A DNA stretch of 64,000 nucleotides, taken from Onthophagus taurus. Taxonomy: Eukaryota > Arthropoda > Insecta > Coleoptera > Scarabaeidae. Below are positions 54,966-64,000 of the stretch, piece after piece (the first letter of the stretch is position 1; each line of letters starts with the position of its first letter). The notes under the pieces are model-generated. The model did no database searches. It worked only from the letters and a program-made list of their open reading frames with translations, and was not told the origin of the DNA. The stretch is taken from the NCBI RefSeq assembly GCF_036711975.1, contig NW_027248939.1, forward strand, positions 1 to 64,000, read 5' to 3'. Both the position numbers and the translations under genes were made by a program.

Positions 54966-55202
54966 GAAGAAATATATAACCTTAATTGGTACGCAGCGGA
55001 TGTATCAATGCATAAAAACATTCTAATTCATACAACGCAAAAAGCACTCGCAGTCGAGCTCCCATTCTTTGGTCAATTCTCCCTTGTTGCATCGGAAGAT
55101 ATTTTTTAATTACTTAATTTTAAATTAATACAAAACATATTATTTAAGGAATACCAAAAAGTTTACGTTTTCTATAATTGGATACTAAAAATTATGAATT
55201 AA
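54966..55202 (+). pseudogene. Odorant receptor Or2, C-terminal exons
   Basis: The fragment reads EEIYNLNWYAADVSMHKNIL, then QKALAVELPFFGQFSLVASE. This matches Or1 exon 4 (AVYDLNWYDADIS, TTKVPLFGEMSHAAA). The last exon (55149-55202, after TTTAAG) reads EYQKVYVFYNWILKIMN and stops; it is 54 nt long, exactly as in Or1. The penultimate exon has no GT donor after SEDIF, where Or1 has AAAGTATGT, and reads into a stop. Its 5' side is lost at a Penelope terminal scrap. I take it as the tail of the same gene as 38665-39022, separated by 16 kb of TEs. That linkage is inference from order, strand and similarity. Confidence 0.75.
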
Positions 55203-55376
55203 AGATTCATTTATCAAATATTTAGCACTTACTTTTAGATGACACTTTTGATGTTTATGATTTCACGCACCAACGCTTCTTACATTAACATATTCTAATA
55301 TTTAGTATTTGCAAAAGATGAAGAGAAAAAGGATAAAAAATGAATTAGGAACATGCGCAAAACATCAAAACGGTTC

Positions 55377-55384
55377 TATAAAAG
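55377..55384 (+). promoter_or_regulatory. TATA box of the myosuppressin gene
   Basis: TATAAAAG lies about 30 bp upstream of the likely start of the non-coding first exon (about 55407-55441), which ends in a GTAAGC donor. Confidence 0.7.
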
Positions 55385-55513
55385 ACCCCACAAGCTAAAA
55401 GCACACCAGAATCCAGCAACTACAGTTCACAAGTTTTTCAAGTAAGCTCAAATAAGGTAAAGATGAAAAAGTTTTTAATTTAATTTTAATTCTAATGGAG
55501 TTAACTTTTTAGT

Positions 55514-55812
55514 ATGAATCATTTAATTATTTTTGCCCTGACGTTACTCTGCATTTCGAAATCGGTCGATTCTGTACCCATCATCAACTGCGAACCAAAT
55601 TCGTTATCTGAGACTTCGAGTGAACTCCAACAACTTTGTTATTATATTATGAAAAATATGAGTAATTAAATATAACAATCAATTAATTCTTTTTGAAAAT
55701 TTTTTTTTTAGTTGTAGGTGACACCATTGGGGATAAGCACTCAGAACGGGGAATCAAGAGACAAGCAGTTGATCACGTGTTTTTGCGCTTCGGTAAACGA
55801 TTTGGCTTCTAA
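55514..55812 (+). CDS. Ms: Myosuppressin precursor
   Basis: Myosuppressin is a secreted, amidated FLRF neuropeptide that inhibits visceral muscle through a G-protein-coupled receptor. The coding exons 55514-55661 and 55712-55812 join in phase (A|TT) to give 82 residues. A signal peptide (MNHLIIFALTLLCISKSVDS) comes first, then a spacer with CEPNSLSETSSELQQLCYYI. The single mature peptide QAVDHVFLRF-G lies between KR and KR, followed by FGF and the stop. The glycine gives the C-terminal amide and the first glutamine can cyclise. A non-coding exon 1 ends at 55441, with intron 55442-55512. This layout, one peptide at the very C-terminus, is standard. The second residue is alanine, whereas insect myosuppressins usually have aspartate (DVDHxFLRF). 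The gene looks intact. Confidence 0.95.
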
Positions 55813-55883
55813 ATGACTAACTCTAATTGATTTTATAATTATCACAAAATTGTACTCACTTTATTATAGTAAAATATTTAAAG

Positions 55884-55889
55884 AATAAA
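55884..55889 (+). terminator. Polyadenylation signal of myosuppressin
   Basis: AATAAA lies 72 bases after the stop codon, in a suitable 3' untranslated context. Confidence 0.7.
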
Positions 55890-55899
55890 AACTAAAATT

Positions 55900-56768
55900 G
55901 TGGAACTTGTGTAAGTTTGTTCTAATATTCACTGTTACTTCGAATAAATTCATCGAGATATCGGTGCAATTATTCTTCCTTACTCAAATTCTCATTAGTA
56001 GGTTTAACAGCCATTAATTCATCTACGGGTAATGTGTCCTAATCGTCTGAAAAGACATTTATTTGTATTTATCTTGTAACTGCACAGATGCGGACTACTG
56101 TCGACACCATGATTCTATTTGAGCAATATTTAAGTTGCGTATTTTTATTTTTCGCGTTTAGCGACAATATGTTGCACATATCGCGATGAATAGTTAGTTA
56201 GTTCATAATAGGCACATAATTTATCAATCATTTCACCGCTCAACTTTCCCCTTGATATTCATATAATGTACATATGTGTACATAGGATATTCTATTAGAA
56301 AATATAATGTGGACAGTTTTTCCAGAAAAATTAAAACTAATAAACAATTTTTTGTGCTAAAATATCTGGGTTAATAAATAAAAAGCGGCTATAATGGTTC
56401 CAACTATGGTTTCCATTAGCAAAAATACAAGTTTGTGTCATAACTCAAAAATTATTGCTTAAATAAAAAAATCAGTTACACTGCTTTATTAAAGATGTAA
56501 TACCCTACAAATTGTTCCTTTACATATTTTTCCTAAAATCAATAATAGCGGAGCCATAGGTATCTAACCATATAACAAAAAAAAGGTTTTTTTTAGATAT
56601 CTAGTTAGCCATGCATTTAATCCAAAAAACAAAAAGCTCATTAAATTGAGTTCATGGAACTGCAATTCTTTCCCTATTTAATCGTCTCTCTATCTCCGCT
56701 AGTTTTCGAGATCTCCATACTAAACATGGAAAAAAACTCACCCTGTATACATATACATTTTCCAATAT
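55900..56768. repeat. Intergenic DNA ending in one terminus of a CAGGGTGAG element
   Basis: Up to about 56330 nothing is recognised. From about 56390 to 56754 the sequence looks like the terminal part of a mariner-type element read inwards from TA-CAGGGTGAGTTTTT (minus strand at 56754), with CTCGAAAACTAGCGGAGA. No partner end was found. Confidence 0.45.
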
Positions 56769-56769
56769 A

Positions 56770-57976
56770 CAGGGTGAGACAGAAAGAATCGGAAATCCGA
56801 ATACCGGAGATACTAGACACCAAAATATGATGATTTAACCTAACATATCTTATACAAATGTCAGTGGTTTTCGAGGCACAGGGTGTTGAAAGTTAAATTC
56901 TTATTTCGAAATTTCTTGATAATTTTGAAGCTTTTTGTACTATTAGCATAAAATTTCTTAGTTTTATGTTTTCAAGCATGAGAAATACGAATTTGAACCT
57001 TGTTTTGTTATTGCTCGTAGAGGCCGCTAGATACACACTGCTCGTTCGATAAATCAAATCATAAGTTTTTTGGCTGTGGAGCTACGACCAATAAGAGCCA
57101 CAAATCACAAAGAGCATTGAATTTTACATAAAAAAGGTACTCTTATTTAAATTGTCTAACAATAAGTCTATCAGTTTTCGATTTATTTACTTTTAAATGT
57201 TTAAATGTATTTTTTTTTTTTTTTTAATTTTTATTTTTTAACATAAGCACAATTGGCTTATTTTTCCGCTTATGTTTCGACAATTGCTTGTTAATTGTCA
57301 ACATTGATCTAATTTCCGTGCGCAATAATCATTTTTACCAACAATAAAGTTACTACCAATTTGAAAATGCCACGACGTAAGAGTTTTCTAACAGTGAGAA
57401 ATCCAGATTTAAAGCCACTGGATTTTTGAATATAGTCACAATATTCCATTGTTATTAATTAATTGTTATTGTTATCGATTATTACTGTTACTAATTGCTA
57501 TAGTTACTGTGTGTTATTGATTTTAAATGTTAACCTTAAAATTACTTTGAAACAATTAAAAGCAGATAACTTGGAAACCAGTAGACTTAGACAATGTAAG
57601 CAAGGCAACCTTTTTTGTGTAGGATTGAAAGCTCCTTCAGATTTTTGGTTCTAATTCACCATACCTCAACTGACAAAATAGTCATGACTTGATATCTCAA
57701 ACGTGCAGTGTGTATCTAGCGCCCTCTACGAGTAATCACAAAACAAATTTCAAATTCGTATTTCTTATGCTCGAAAACATATAACTACCAAATTTTATGT
57801 TAATAATACAAAAAGCTTCAAAATTATCAAGAAATTTCGAAATAAGAATTTAAATTTCAACACCCTGTGTCTTGAAAACCAGCGACATTTGTATAAGAGA
57901 TGTTAGGTTAAATCGTCATATTTTGGTGTCTAGTGTCTCCGGTATTCGGATTTCCCATTCTTCCTGACTCACCCTG
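56770..57976. mobile_element. 1.2 kb element with about 300-bp inverted repeats, TA target
   Basis: Left end CAGGGTGAGACAGAAAGAAT; right end the complement GACTCACCCTG. TA lies outside both. The arms pair through ACCGGAGA, GTGTTGAAA, AGCTTTTTGTA and a segment with GTAGAGG-GC-CTAGATACACA (57020) and TGTGTATCTAG (57708), so about 300 bp. The unique core has no recognisable protein. It is probably a non-autonomous mariner-superfamily element. Confidence 0.88.
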
Positions 57977-58019
57977 TATAATATAAACTTACAAAATGGA
58001 TTCATACAATCAATGTATA

Positions 58020-58240
58020 TACAGTGTCCGCTAAACAGTCAGCAACACCGTGTTTTTTGGTTCCATTACACCCACGTTTCTGAAATTATTTTTATATGGG
58101 ATGTTCATCCTGATCATGGTCGCCATTTCCGGTCCACCGGAAGAAAATAACAAAATTGTTATTTTAAACTTAACGCTATAGTTTTTATTACACATTCAAA
58201 TTCTTAATACAAAAACCAGTTGACTTTAATAAGGATGGTT
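58020..58240. repeat. CAGTGTCC repeat family (copy 3)
   Basis: TA-CAGTGTCCGCT, GTCAGCAACACC, CCCACGTTTCTGAAATT and TATGGGATGTTCATCC match the copy at 6404 over about 110 bp. The next block (CACCGGAAG, TTGTTATTTTAAA) matches 6785-6835. So the copy at 58 kb lacks about 250 bp that the first copy has between the two blocks. Confidence 0.65.
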
Positions 58241-58849
58241 GATACCATCCCATAGCTTTTCATTTGCTTTGACAGTTATCAATACGTTTTTTTAAATCAC
58301 ATTTCCCAGCCAATGTATAAGCAAGAAAGTTGCAAATGGAACATAATTAATTGTATCGATCTATCTTACGTAGGGTGGCCAAAAATTGTATGTATTGTAT
58401 GTGTTGGTTGTTTGAATTATGATTACTGTTTATAATAAGAGGTTGGTAACACGAAAAGGTGGCATGAGCAATCAATGGAAGAACAAGGCCACGCGTAACA
58501 GATCAGAGTTGGCATTGCTAATAAGTAATTAGTATAATAATAATTTTTAGTAAGAAGTAAGAACGTTATTAATTGTATGAATATAAATATAATAAGTAAC
58601 GGTGTTCCAGTTTATTAAATTAACGAAGTATTGAACAGTATGTATTGTACTCTATTCCATCAAATAGAGTATTTAATTCCACACAACTTATTAAGAGGAG
58701 TCCCTACACCTATCTGTTACAGTTATTAATTTATAAGGGAACAATATACAAAAGGACATTGTGTATAAGGTAGATCGATACAACATAATTACGTCCCATT
58801 TATGAACACTTGATATGTAATTATACAAATTTATGTAAACTTATAGATT
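58241..58849. other. Spacer, nothing recognised
   Basis: No coding sense, inverted ends or tandem structure was detected between the CAGTGTCC repeat and the minisatellite. Confidence 0.4.
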
Positions 58850-59690
58850 TTTCGGAGGATTAAATACTGCTTCCGTTTTTCCTCTTTTTTCTGTCTTGAA
58901 ACTTAATACTGCTTGAAGAAGGATAAATACAACTTGCTTCGGGTTAAATACTGCTTTCAAACGACTTAATACTGTTTGCAGAATACTTAATGCTGCGGAT
59001 GGAAGGCTAAACACTTCTTTCAGAGTATTAAACACTGCTTCAATTAAATATTACTTGAAACGGCTAAATACTGCTTCGGGGTGACATAATACTGCGGGCA
59101 GAAGGTTAAATACTGACTACAGAGGGCTAAATACTGCTTGAAAAAGGCTAAATGCAGCTTACTGCTGGTCAAATACTGCTTCCAAATGACTTAATACTGT
59201 TTGCAGAAGGCTAAAAACTGTTTGTAGAAGACTAAATACTAATTGCAAAGGACTTGACATTAATACAGAAGGCTAAACACTGCCTGCAAATTGTTAAATA
59301 CGGCTTCCAGATTACTTTAAGCTTTTGCAGAAGACTTAATATTATTTGCAGAAGACTAAATACTGATTATAGAAGACTTAATACATTTTGCAGAAGACTA
59401 AATATTCATTGCACAAGACTCAATACTACAGACAGAGGACAAAATACTGTATACACAGCATTAAATGCTACTTCCACAAGTGTTTATACTGTTTGCAGAA
59501 AACTATATACTGTTTGTAGAATACATAATATTGAGGGCAGAAGGCTAAATAATGCTTGAAGAACAATTAATACAGTTTACAGGAGACTAAATACTGCTTC
59601 TAGAAGACTGATTACTGCTTTCAGAAGGCTCAATATGACTTTCAGAAGTCGAAATATTACTGGCAAAATACTTAACACTGCTGTAAGGTA
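58850..59690. repeat. Degenerate minisatellite, unit about 20-21 bp
   Basis: About 40 diverged copies of a unit like GCAGAAGACTAAATACTGCTT run through the region. In 59254-59559 the period is close to 21, so one frame stays open and reads CRRLNT-type heptads (CRRLNI, CRRLNT, YRRLNT, CRRLNI). I regard this frame as a by-product of the repeat, not a gene. Confidence 0.85.
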
Positions 59691-59957
59691 TGACTAAGTG
59701 GGTATAAATGTCATTAATATTAAGTAGATTATAAGTAGAAAGCCAATTAATAAAGTTGATATGGAACATAAGAAGGTTAGTTGTTGCAACCATGTTTCCA
59801 TTAAGTTTAGAATCAGTAGAGTATAAATGAATGTAATAAGAGAAGAGTATACGAGACTGTGAACACGTCATTCCATGTAGTAAATACAAACGTTAATTAT
59901 CCAAAGAGATTTTTACTACATACTCCTCATTAAAACTCAAGAATAACATAAGTTATT

Positions 59958-60007
59958 ATCGCACTGGCAGGATCGCCATGTAATCATGGCGATCCTGCCA
60001 GTGCGAT
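59958..60007. repeat. Perfect 50-bp palindrome
   Basis: Arms of 23 bp (ATCGCACTGGCAGGATCGCC then ATG, and the exact complement) flank the four bases TAAT. It is unusually GC-rich for this window. It lies between the minisatellite and an unassigned open frame (59986-60246). Confidence 0.95.
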
Positions 60008-60249
60008 TCAGCGGAAGACATTATGGGGAAACAAATGCCCAAAGAAGTAAACGAATAAATCAAAAAATCAACGAAGTTTCCACTGCTACCATGCTAAGGG
60101 TAATTGGATTCGCCGGAGTTGCTATTTTCTTTATTTGCTGTTGCTGCGTCAGGTTAGGGGAAGTTAGGCAGAATTTTAATTTAACATGTCATGCTACTAG
60201 AAACATTAGTACCGTAAAATGGGGTGAAATCGTGCCTCCATGGTGAGAA

Positions 60250-61320
60250 TGTGCCACACGGTTATTTTACATATCCACATATACGAAAGTAAGGAGGAAA
60301 ACCATAGGTGACCAACCAATTTTACGTTATGTTAAAGATTAAATGTAAACGACACAACAATATTGAACACTAACAATGGAAATTAGAAACACTATCGGCA
60401 CGGTAAAGGATGTTATAAACTTTTTTAGGAAATCCACAATACGTAGGAATTCAATGCCTAACTTTCACGACTGTGTGAGACTAATTAGTCTGAGAGAATT
60501 CGAAATAATACATCCCTGAGATTGTCAAGGCATTTCAAAAACTATCTATCGAAGGAAACTACGCCAACAAAAACAGGTTATTGGTAGCATTGAAATGCTA
60601 TCAAATCCTCATTAATTGTTGCTTTAACTGTAATAGTAAAATACACGGGTGCAAGTTTGATCAAGTCGCAAGAACATCTTAATTAATTTTCTGCTACAAT
60701 ATCTGGTCTCTTATCAGTAGCTTGTGGTTTTCCATTGCCAAAATCTAGTCGTCTGATCCTTCATTAGCAGCACCTTCCGTTCACAGGTCTAGTCTTCTTT
60801 TCTACAAATAGTCTCAAGTTTTCTGTAAGCATTATCTAATCTTCTGCAAATAGTATCTATCCTTCTATTTGCATAATATATACTTGGATATCGATCTTGA
60901 CTCAAGGTTCTCTCCTTCACTCCTGAAACCTCAAGATCAAGGTTATGCAGTGTATTCTGTTCAGCGCAGTTCGGTGTGGTGTCTCTACGCAGATTTAATC
61001 GATAATAAAGTTCAAAACTGAACTCTTTCTTAGATGTAATAGTCGAACACATGCACGCACAAAGTTATTAGAATTCTTTAGTCAGCTCTCCCGTATAGCC
61101 CCTATAGACTCATCACTTACCGATAGCCTACCAGAATGGGGTTTATCCAATAAACTGCCGACATCTTTCAGCTGCTTATCCCACCGATTATTGTTATTTC
61201 TATGGTGTGGTGTTATTTGTATCTTGATAAGAAACGACACACAAATGATAAAAACATCCTTGAAAATACACCTCCAAAGCTTGCTTGGTAGACACGAAGA
61301 GGAAGAAGAGAGTTAAATTC
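60250..61320. other. Spacer apart from the inverted minisatellite units
   Basis: No gene was recognised. Short open frames have no motif. Confidence 0.4.
60780..60870. repeat. Inverted outlier of the 21-bp minisatellite
   Basis: On the minus strand four units of the same kind occur (AGAAGATTAGATAATGCTTA, AGAAGGATAGATACTATTTG). This is the opposite orientation to the main array 1.1 kb to the left. Confidence 0.65.
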
Positions 61321-61325
61321 TAAAA

Positions 61326-61668
61326 ATGACGGTCCGAGAGAAACAAAAGGAAGAGGTAGAACCTACAAAATTAGAGGACATTAAACAAGCTATCAAAGCA
61401 CAAAGAAATAACAAGATGCCCAGTATTGATAACCTTCCTCCAGAGCTGTACAAGCTAGGGGGCGAACACATGAACTGCATTCATTTTTCTCCAAAATATG
61501 GAGACAAGAAAATTTGTCGCAGAAAACTTAATCGACGAATATCAAGCTGGTTTTAAAAAAGAACACTACAAACAATCAATCAGCTTTTCTTAGTGAACAA
61601 ATTTTGAGCAAGGCTTGGAAATAGAACATAGATGTATACAACATTTTCGTGGATTTCAAGTAGATATA
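61326..61668 (+). pseudogene. RTE-type LINE reverse-transcriptase fragment
   Basis: The frame reads EPTKLEDIKQAIKAQRNNKM then PSIDNLPPELYKLGGEHM, the linker before RT in RTE-like elements (pattern LKNxKAPGIDxIPxELxK). After a deletion and frameshifts, IDEYQAGFKKEH (pattern YQAGFRKGRST) and DVYNIFVDFK (motif A, pattern LFVDFKAAYD) follow. It stops at the BEL LTR, which has inserted there. Motifs B and C are not in this piece. Clade assignment rests on the YQAGF and IFVDFK style. Confidence 0.7.
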
Positions 61669-62177
61669 TGTAGGATTCTATTTGAATAAATCACCAAGAC
61701 CCCACTTATTCTTGATTAATTTATTATTTCTATTAACAATTAAAGTTTTATTCGATTAACTAATTTCAACACAATACGTCTTTACTGTTTGCTTATTGTC
61801 TTCTAACCTCTGCTTCTCAACTTCTTTTCTCATCTCCCATCTGCTTCTATCGATCGACCCGAGCTGTTCGCTCGATAAAGAATCGGGAACGAAAAGAGGA
61901 AGGTGCTGAATTCGGTGAAATAATAAGAAATAAATGATCTTACTTTTACCTTTGTTGTTGTTCTTGTGGTTTTAATTTTAATATACACTATAGAAGTAAT
62001 TTATAAATTATTGTAATAATTACAATATATAACGATGTTTATCGCCCGACAGTCAAACGATAAGAGTGATTGTTCGGTTTTTTAAAAGGTATCGGGGGTA
62101 ACGGTGCACGCGCATGACCCAACTCAAATCATACCGGCGCGGGGCGGACAAGCTCCCCCTGTGAGCGTGCGTGAACA
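61669..62177 (-). repeat. 3' LTR of a BEL/Pao retrotransposon
   Basis: The plus-strand outer end reads TGTAGGATTC and the inner end GTGCGTGAACA, so read on the minus strand the LTR starts TGTTCACGCACG and ends CCTACA (TG...CA). A purine-rich tract (minus strand GGTGGGTGGAAAA) sits next to its start, as a polypurine primer. It has AATAAA on the minus strand. The partner LTR is outside the window, so the limits rest on the termini alone. Length 509 bp. Confidence 0.7.
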
Positions 62178-62297
62178 TTTTCCACCCACCAAAAAAAAAT
62201 AGTACAAATATATATTTTTTTTTTACAGGTAAGTAAAATAATATAACAAAAAATGAATAAATTTTGAATATAATTAAAATAATAATTTTTTTCTTTT

Positions 62298-64000
62298 TTA
62301 GGTTGGCAGCGGAAGCGGACAGATATTAGCCACCGGCCTTGTAAATTGACTGTTATGGGTTCGAACGGTAACAACTCTGACGACGCCGTCTTTACCGGGG
62401 TGAGTTTTATCTATTCGAGCGAGAGACCACTGTGTAGGAGGCTTCTGATCATTCTTCAGGACTACCAAATCTCCCACACGTAAATTCGGAAGGCCCAAAT
62501 TCCATTTTTGACGTTGCTGGAGTGTATGAAGATATTCGTTCTTCCATCGGCCCCAAAAGTCCTGTACCATCCGTTGCAACAGTTGCCACCTGGTAAGACG
62601 ATTCAACTTTAAGTGAGAAAGGTCCGGGTCTGGAATAGTCGAATTTAAAGGTTCTAGACAAAGAAAATGAAATGGTGTAAGAGGCTGATAGTCATTCGGG
62701 TCAGAACTGATAGCTGTTAATGGACGTGAATTTAATACAGCTTCAATCTGTGTGAGTATAGTAAATAATTCTTCAAAAGTGAGAATCTGATCCCCAATTA
62801 CTCGGTTTAGGTGCGTCTTGACAGACTTTACTCCGGCCTCGACCAAACCATTAAAATGTGGCGCTGATGGGGGGTTGAATTGCCAATTAAGACCCAATTT
62901 AACCTTTGCTGTATTCGCCATCTCTTCCAATCTACGATTTGCCCCCACAAAATTGGTGCCATTGTCGCTAAATATGAGCTCACAGCGACCCCGTCTTGAC
63001 ACAAAACGTCTCAGGGAGGCAATGAAAGCCTCTGTGGACATATCCGATACCAATTCGAGATGGATGGCCTTGGTTGCCGAGCAGACGAATATGCACACGT
63101 AGCCTTTAACGGAAATGGTTCCCCGGCATCGTCTCATGGATATAAGAAATGGTCCAGCGTAATCTATTCCAACAACCGAAAAGGCTTTAAGTGCTGAAAC
63201 TCGGTATTTTGGTAAGTCCGCCATTATTGGAGCATAAGAACGTGGTTTGGCTCTAAAACATTTAATACACTTTGATAATACTCGATATATTACCTTTCTC
63301 GCAGAAACAATCCAAAACTGTTGTAAAAGAAGGCAATGTAAAGTACGAAGTCCTGGATGTAAAAATGACTGATGGGTTTTTTCAATTATCATTTCGCTCA
63401 ATCGGGAGTCACTTGGAAGTAACAAAGGATGTTTCTGTTCAAATGGCATGTCCGAATTCTTCAAGCGTCCACCCACCCTCATCAATCCATCTCGGTCAAT
63501 AAATAGAGCCAGCTTATGGAATGGTTTTTTAGGTAATTGATTTTTTAAGATGGCTTGATATACATCCGGAAAGTGTTGATGTTGTACATGTTTTATAATT
63601 GAATAGAGAGCACTCTGAAGTTCAATAGGAGATAATAATATGGAATAAGATGATCTTTTTCGTTGAATTTGAGTAATAAACCGCCTCATGTAGGCAATGA
63701 TACGTTTAACCTTTGACAAGGAAGAAAATTTGGTAAGTAAATGATCAAAAAATGACAGTTGTGTTTCAGTAGAATTAACTGTAATCGTTCTTTTTTCTTT
63801 AAGGATATCTTCTTGAATAAAATTACGAATTGGATTGGCAGGCCAATTGTTGCTGTCGTCAATCAACCAAGATGGACCCTTCCACCATAAATCAAATGTT
63901 GACAATTGACCAGGATAAAATCCCCGCGAGCCACAATCAGCAGGATTTTCGAGAGACGGAACATATCTCCATGACTCCGACGGAACAATTTCTTGAATAT
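62298..64000 (-). CDS. BEL/Pao polyprotein, integrase end, open at the right edge
   Basis: The minus-strand frame enters from the window edge (open codons continue past 63905 to 64000, with ENPADCGSRGFYPGQLS) and runs to a stop at 62298. It shows the BEL/Pao order: WWKGPSWL motif, a spacer with YMRRFITQIQRKR, and the zinc-binding region HQSFLHPGLRTLHCLLLQQF then CIKCFRAKP. The integrase core follows with VVGIDYAGPF (first aspartate), LIFSDNGTNFVGANRRL (second aspartate) and GLVEAGVKSVKTHLNRV (glutamate). The DUF5641 C-terminus comes last: FWGRWKNEYLHTLQQRQKWN, LRVGDLVVLK, SLARIDKTHPGKDGVVRVVT and the end RPVANICPLPLPT. No stop or frameshift occurs over 567 codons, so this is a young, possibly functional insertion. 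Gag, protease and RT lie outside the window. Confidence 0.93.
   Translation of the reverse strand, partial: IQEIVPSESWRYVPSLENPADCGSRGFYPGQLSTFDLWWKGPSWLIDDSNNWPANPIRNFIQEDILKEKRTITVNSTETQLSFFDHLLTKFSSLSKVKRIIAYMRRFITQIQRKRSSYSILLSPIELQSALYSIIKHVQHQHFPDVYQAILKNQLPKKPFHKLALFIDRDGLMRVGGRLKNSDMPFEQKHPLLLPSDSRLSEMIIEKTHQSFLHPGLRTLHCLLLQQFWIVSARKVIYRVLSKCIKCFRAKPRSYAPIMADLPKYRVSALKAFSVVGIDYAGPFLISMRRCRGTISVKGYVCIFVCSATKAIHLELVSDMSTEAFIASLRRFVSRRGRCELIFSDNGTNFVGANRRLEEMANTAKVKLGLNWQFNPPSAPHFNGLVEAGVKSVKTHLNRVIGDQILTFEELFTILTQIEAVLNSRPLTAISSDPNDYQPLTPFHFLCLEPLNSTIPDPDLSHLKLNRLTRWQLLQRMVQDFWGRWKNEYLHTLQQRQKWNLGLPNLRVGDLVVLKNDQKPPTQWSLARIDKTHPGKDGVVRVVTVRTHNSQFTRPVANICPLPLPT

Noticed and set aside
57463-57654. 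Open frame in the core of the long-TIR element
   Set aside because: No motif, short, and AT-rich composition explains it.
59254-59559. A 101-codon open frame
   Set aside because: It is produced by the 21-bp repeat period; no start context or non-repeat domain.
59986-60246. Open frame starting inside the palindrome, with a helix FAGVAIFFICCCCV
   Set aside because: Only one hydrophobic stretch and no family resemblance; its start lies within the palindrome arm, so coding is doubtful.
1-64000. CRISPR arrays, operons or bacterial insertion sequences
   Set aside because: Introns, LINEs, Penelope, P and hAT elements and neuropeptide and odorant-receptor genes show that the DNA is from an insect. 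No regularly spaced repeats were seen.

Overview
The window is eukaryotic and comes from an insect, most likely a beetle. Two kinds of host gene support this: odorant-receptor (7tm_6) exons with short introns, and a myosuppressin neuropeptide gene with its precursor layout and splice sites. The rest is AT-rich and dominated by transposable elements (TEs) nested in one another. Many nesting steps can be read from target-site duplications (TSDs).

Layout. 0-5 kb: a dead Harbinger element, then an R1-type LINE on the minus strand split by a 0.36 kb terminal-inverted-repeat element and by a hAT element (2376-4734). The hAT carries a further inverted composite with two hammerhead-ribozyme motifs. 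5.5-15.6 kb: odorant-receptor gene Or1, whose large intron holds a DUF7869 transposon remnant, a Mutator/YqaJ element remnant split by a Tc1 element, a DUF4780 ORF1 and a Penelope-like element (PLE-A). 16.6-23.0 kb: a THAP-containing P element with an 8-bp TSD, split by an inverted PLE (PLE-B) with a 12-bp TSD. 24-31 kb: PLE-C, split by a mariner-type element with about 520-bp inverted repeats and by a MITE, then PLE-D. 31.4-38 kb: an unassigned two-exon remnant, two Gypsy remnants and two inverted-repeat elements. 38.7-55.2 kb: pieces of a second receptor, Or2, separated by PLE-E (39.8-48.2 kb, with long direct repeats), a Gypsy remnant, a LINE and a near-intact hAT. PLE-E hosts a 4.8 kb Mutator/YqaJ transposon flanked by TTAA. 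55.4-55.9 kb: myosuppressin. 56-62 kb: inverted-repeat elements, a 21-bp minisatellite and an RTE fragment. 61.7-64 kb: the 3' end of a BEL/Pao retrotransposon that runs off the right edge.

How the parts relate. The host genes form one line, Or1 then Or2 then myosuppressin, all on the plus strand. Their introns and spacers grew by TE insertion, and Or2 has become a pseudogene. The strongest theme is Penelope-like elements: five separate copies, plus hammerhead motifs at their ends and as orphans. The least ordinary element is the YqaJ-nuclease transposon with a TTAA target. It has two relatives in this window, one with a 49-bp intron and one without it.
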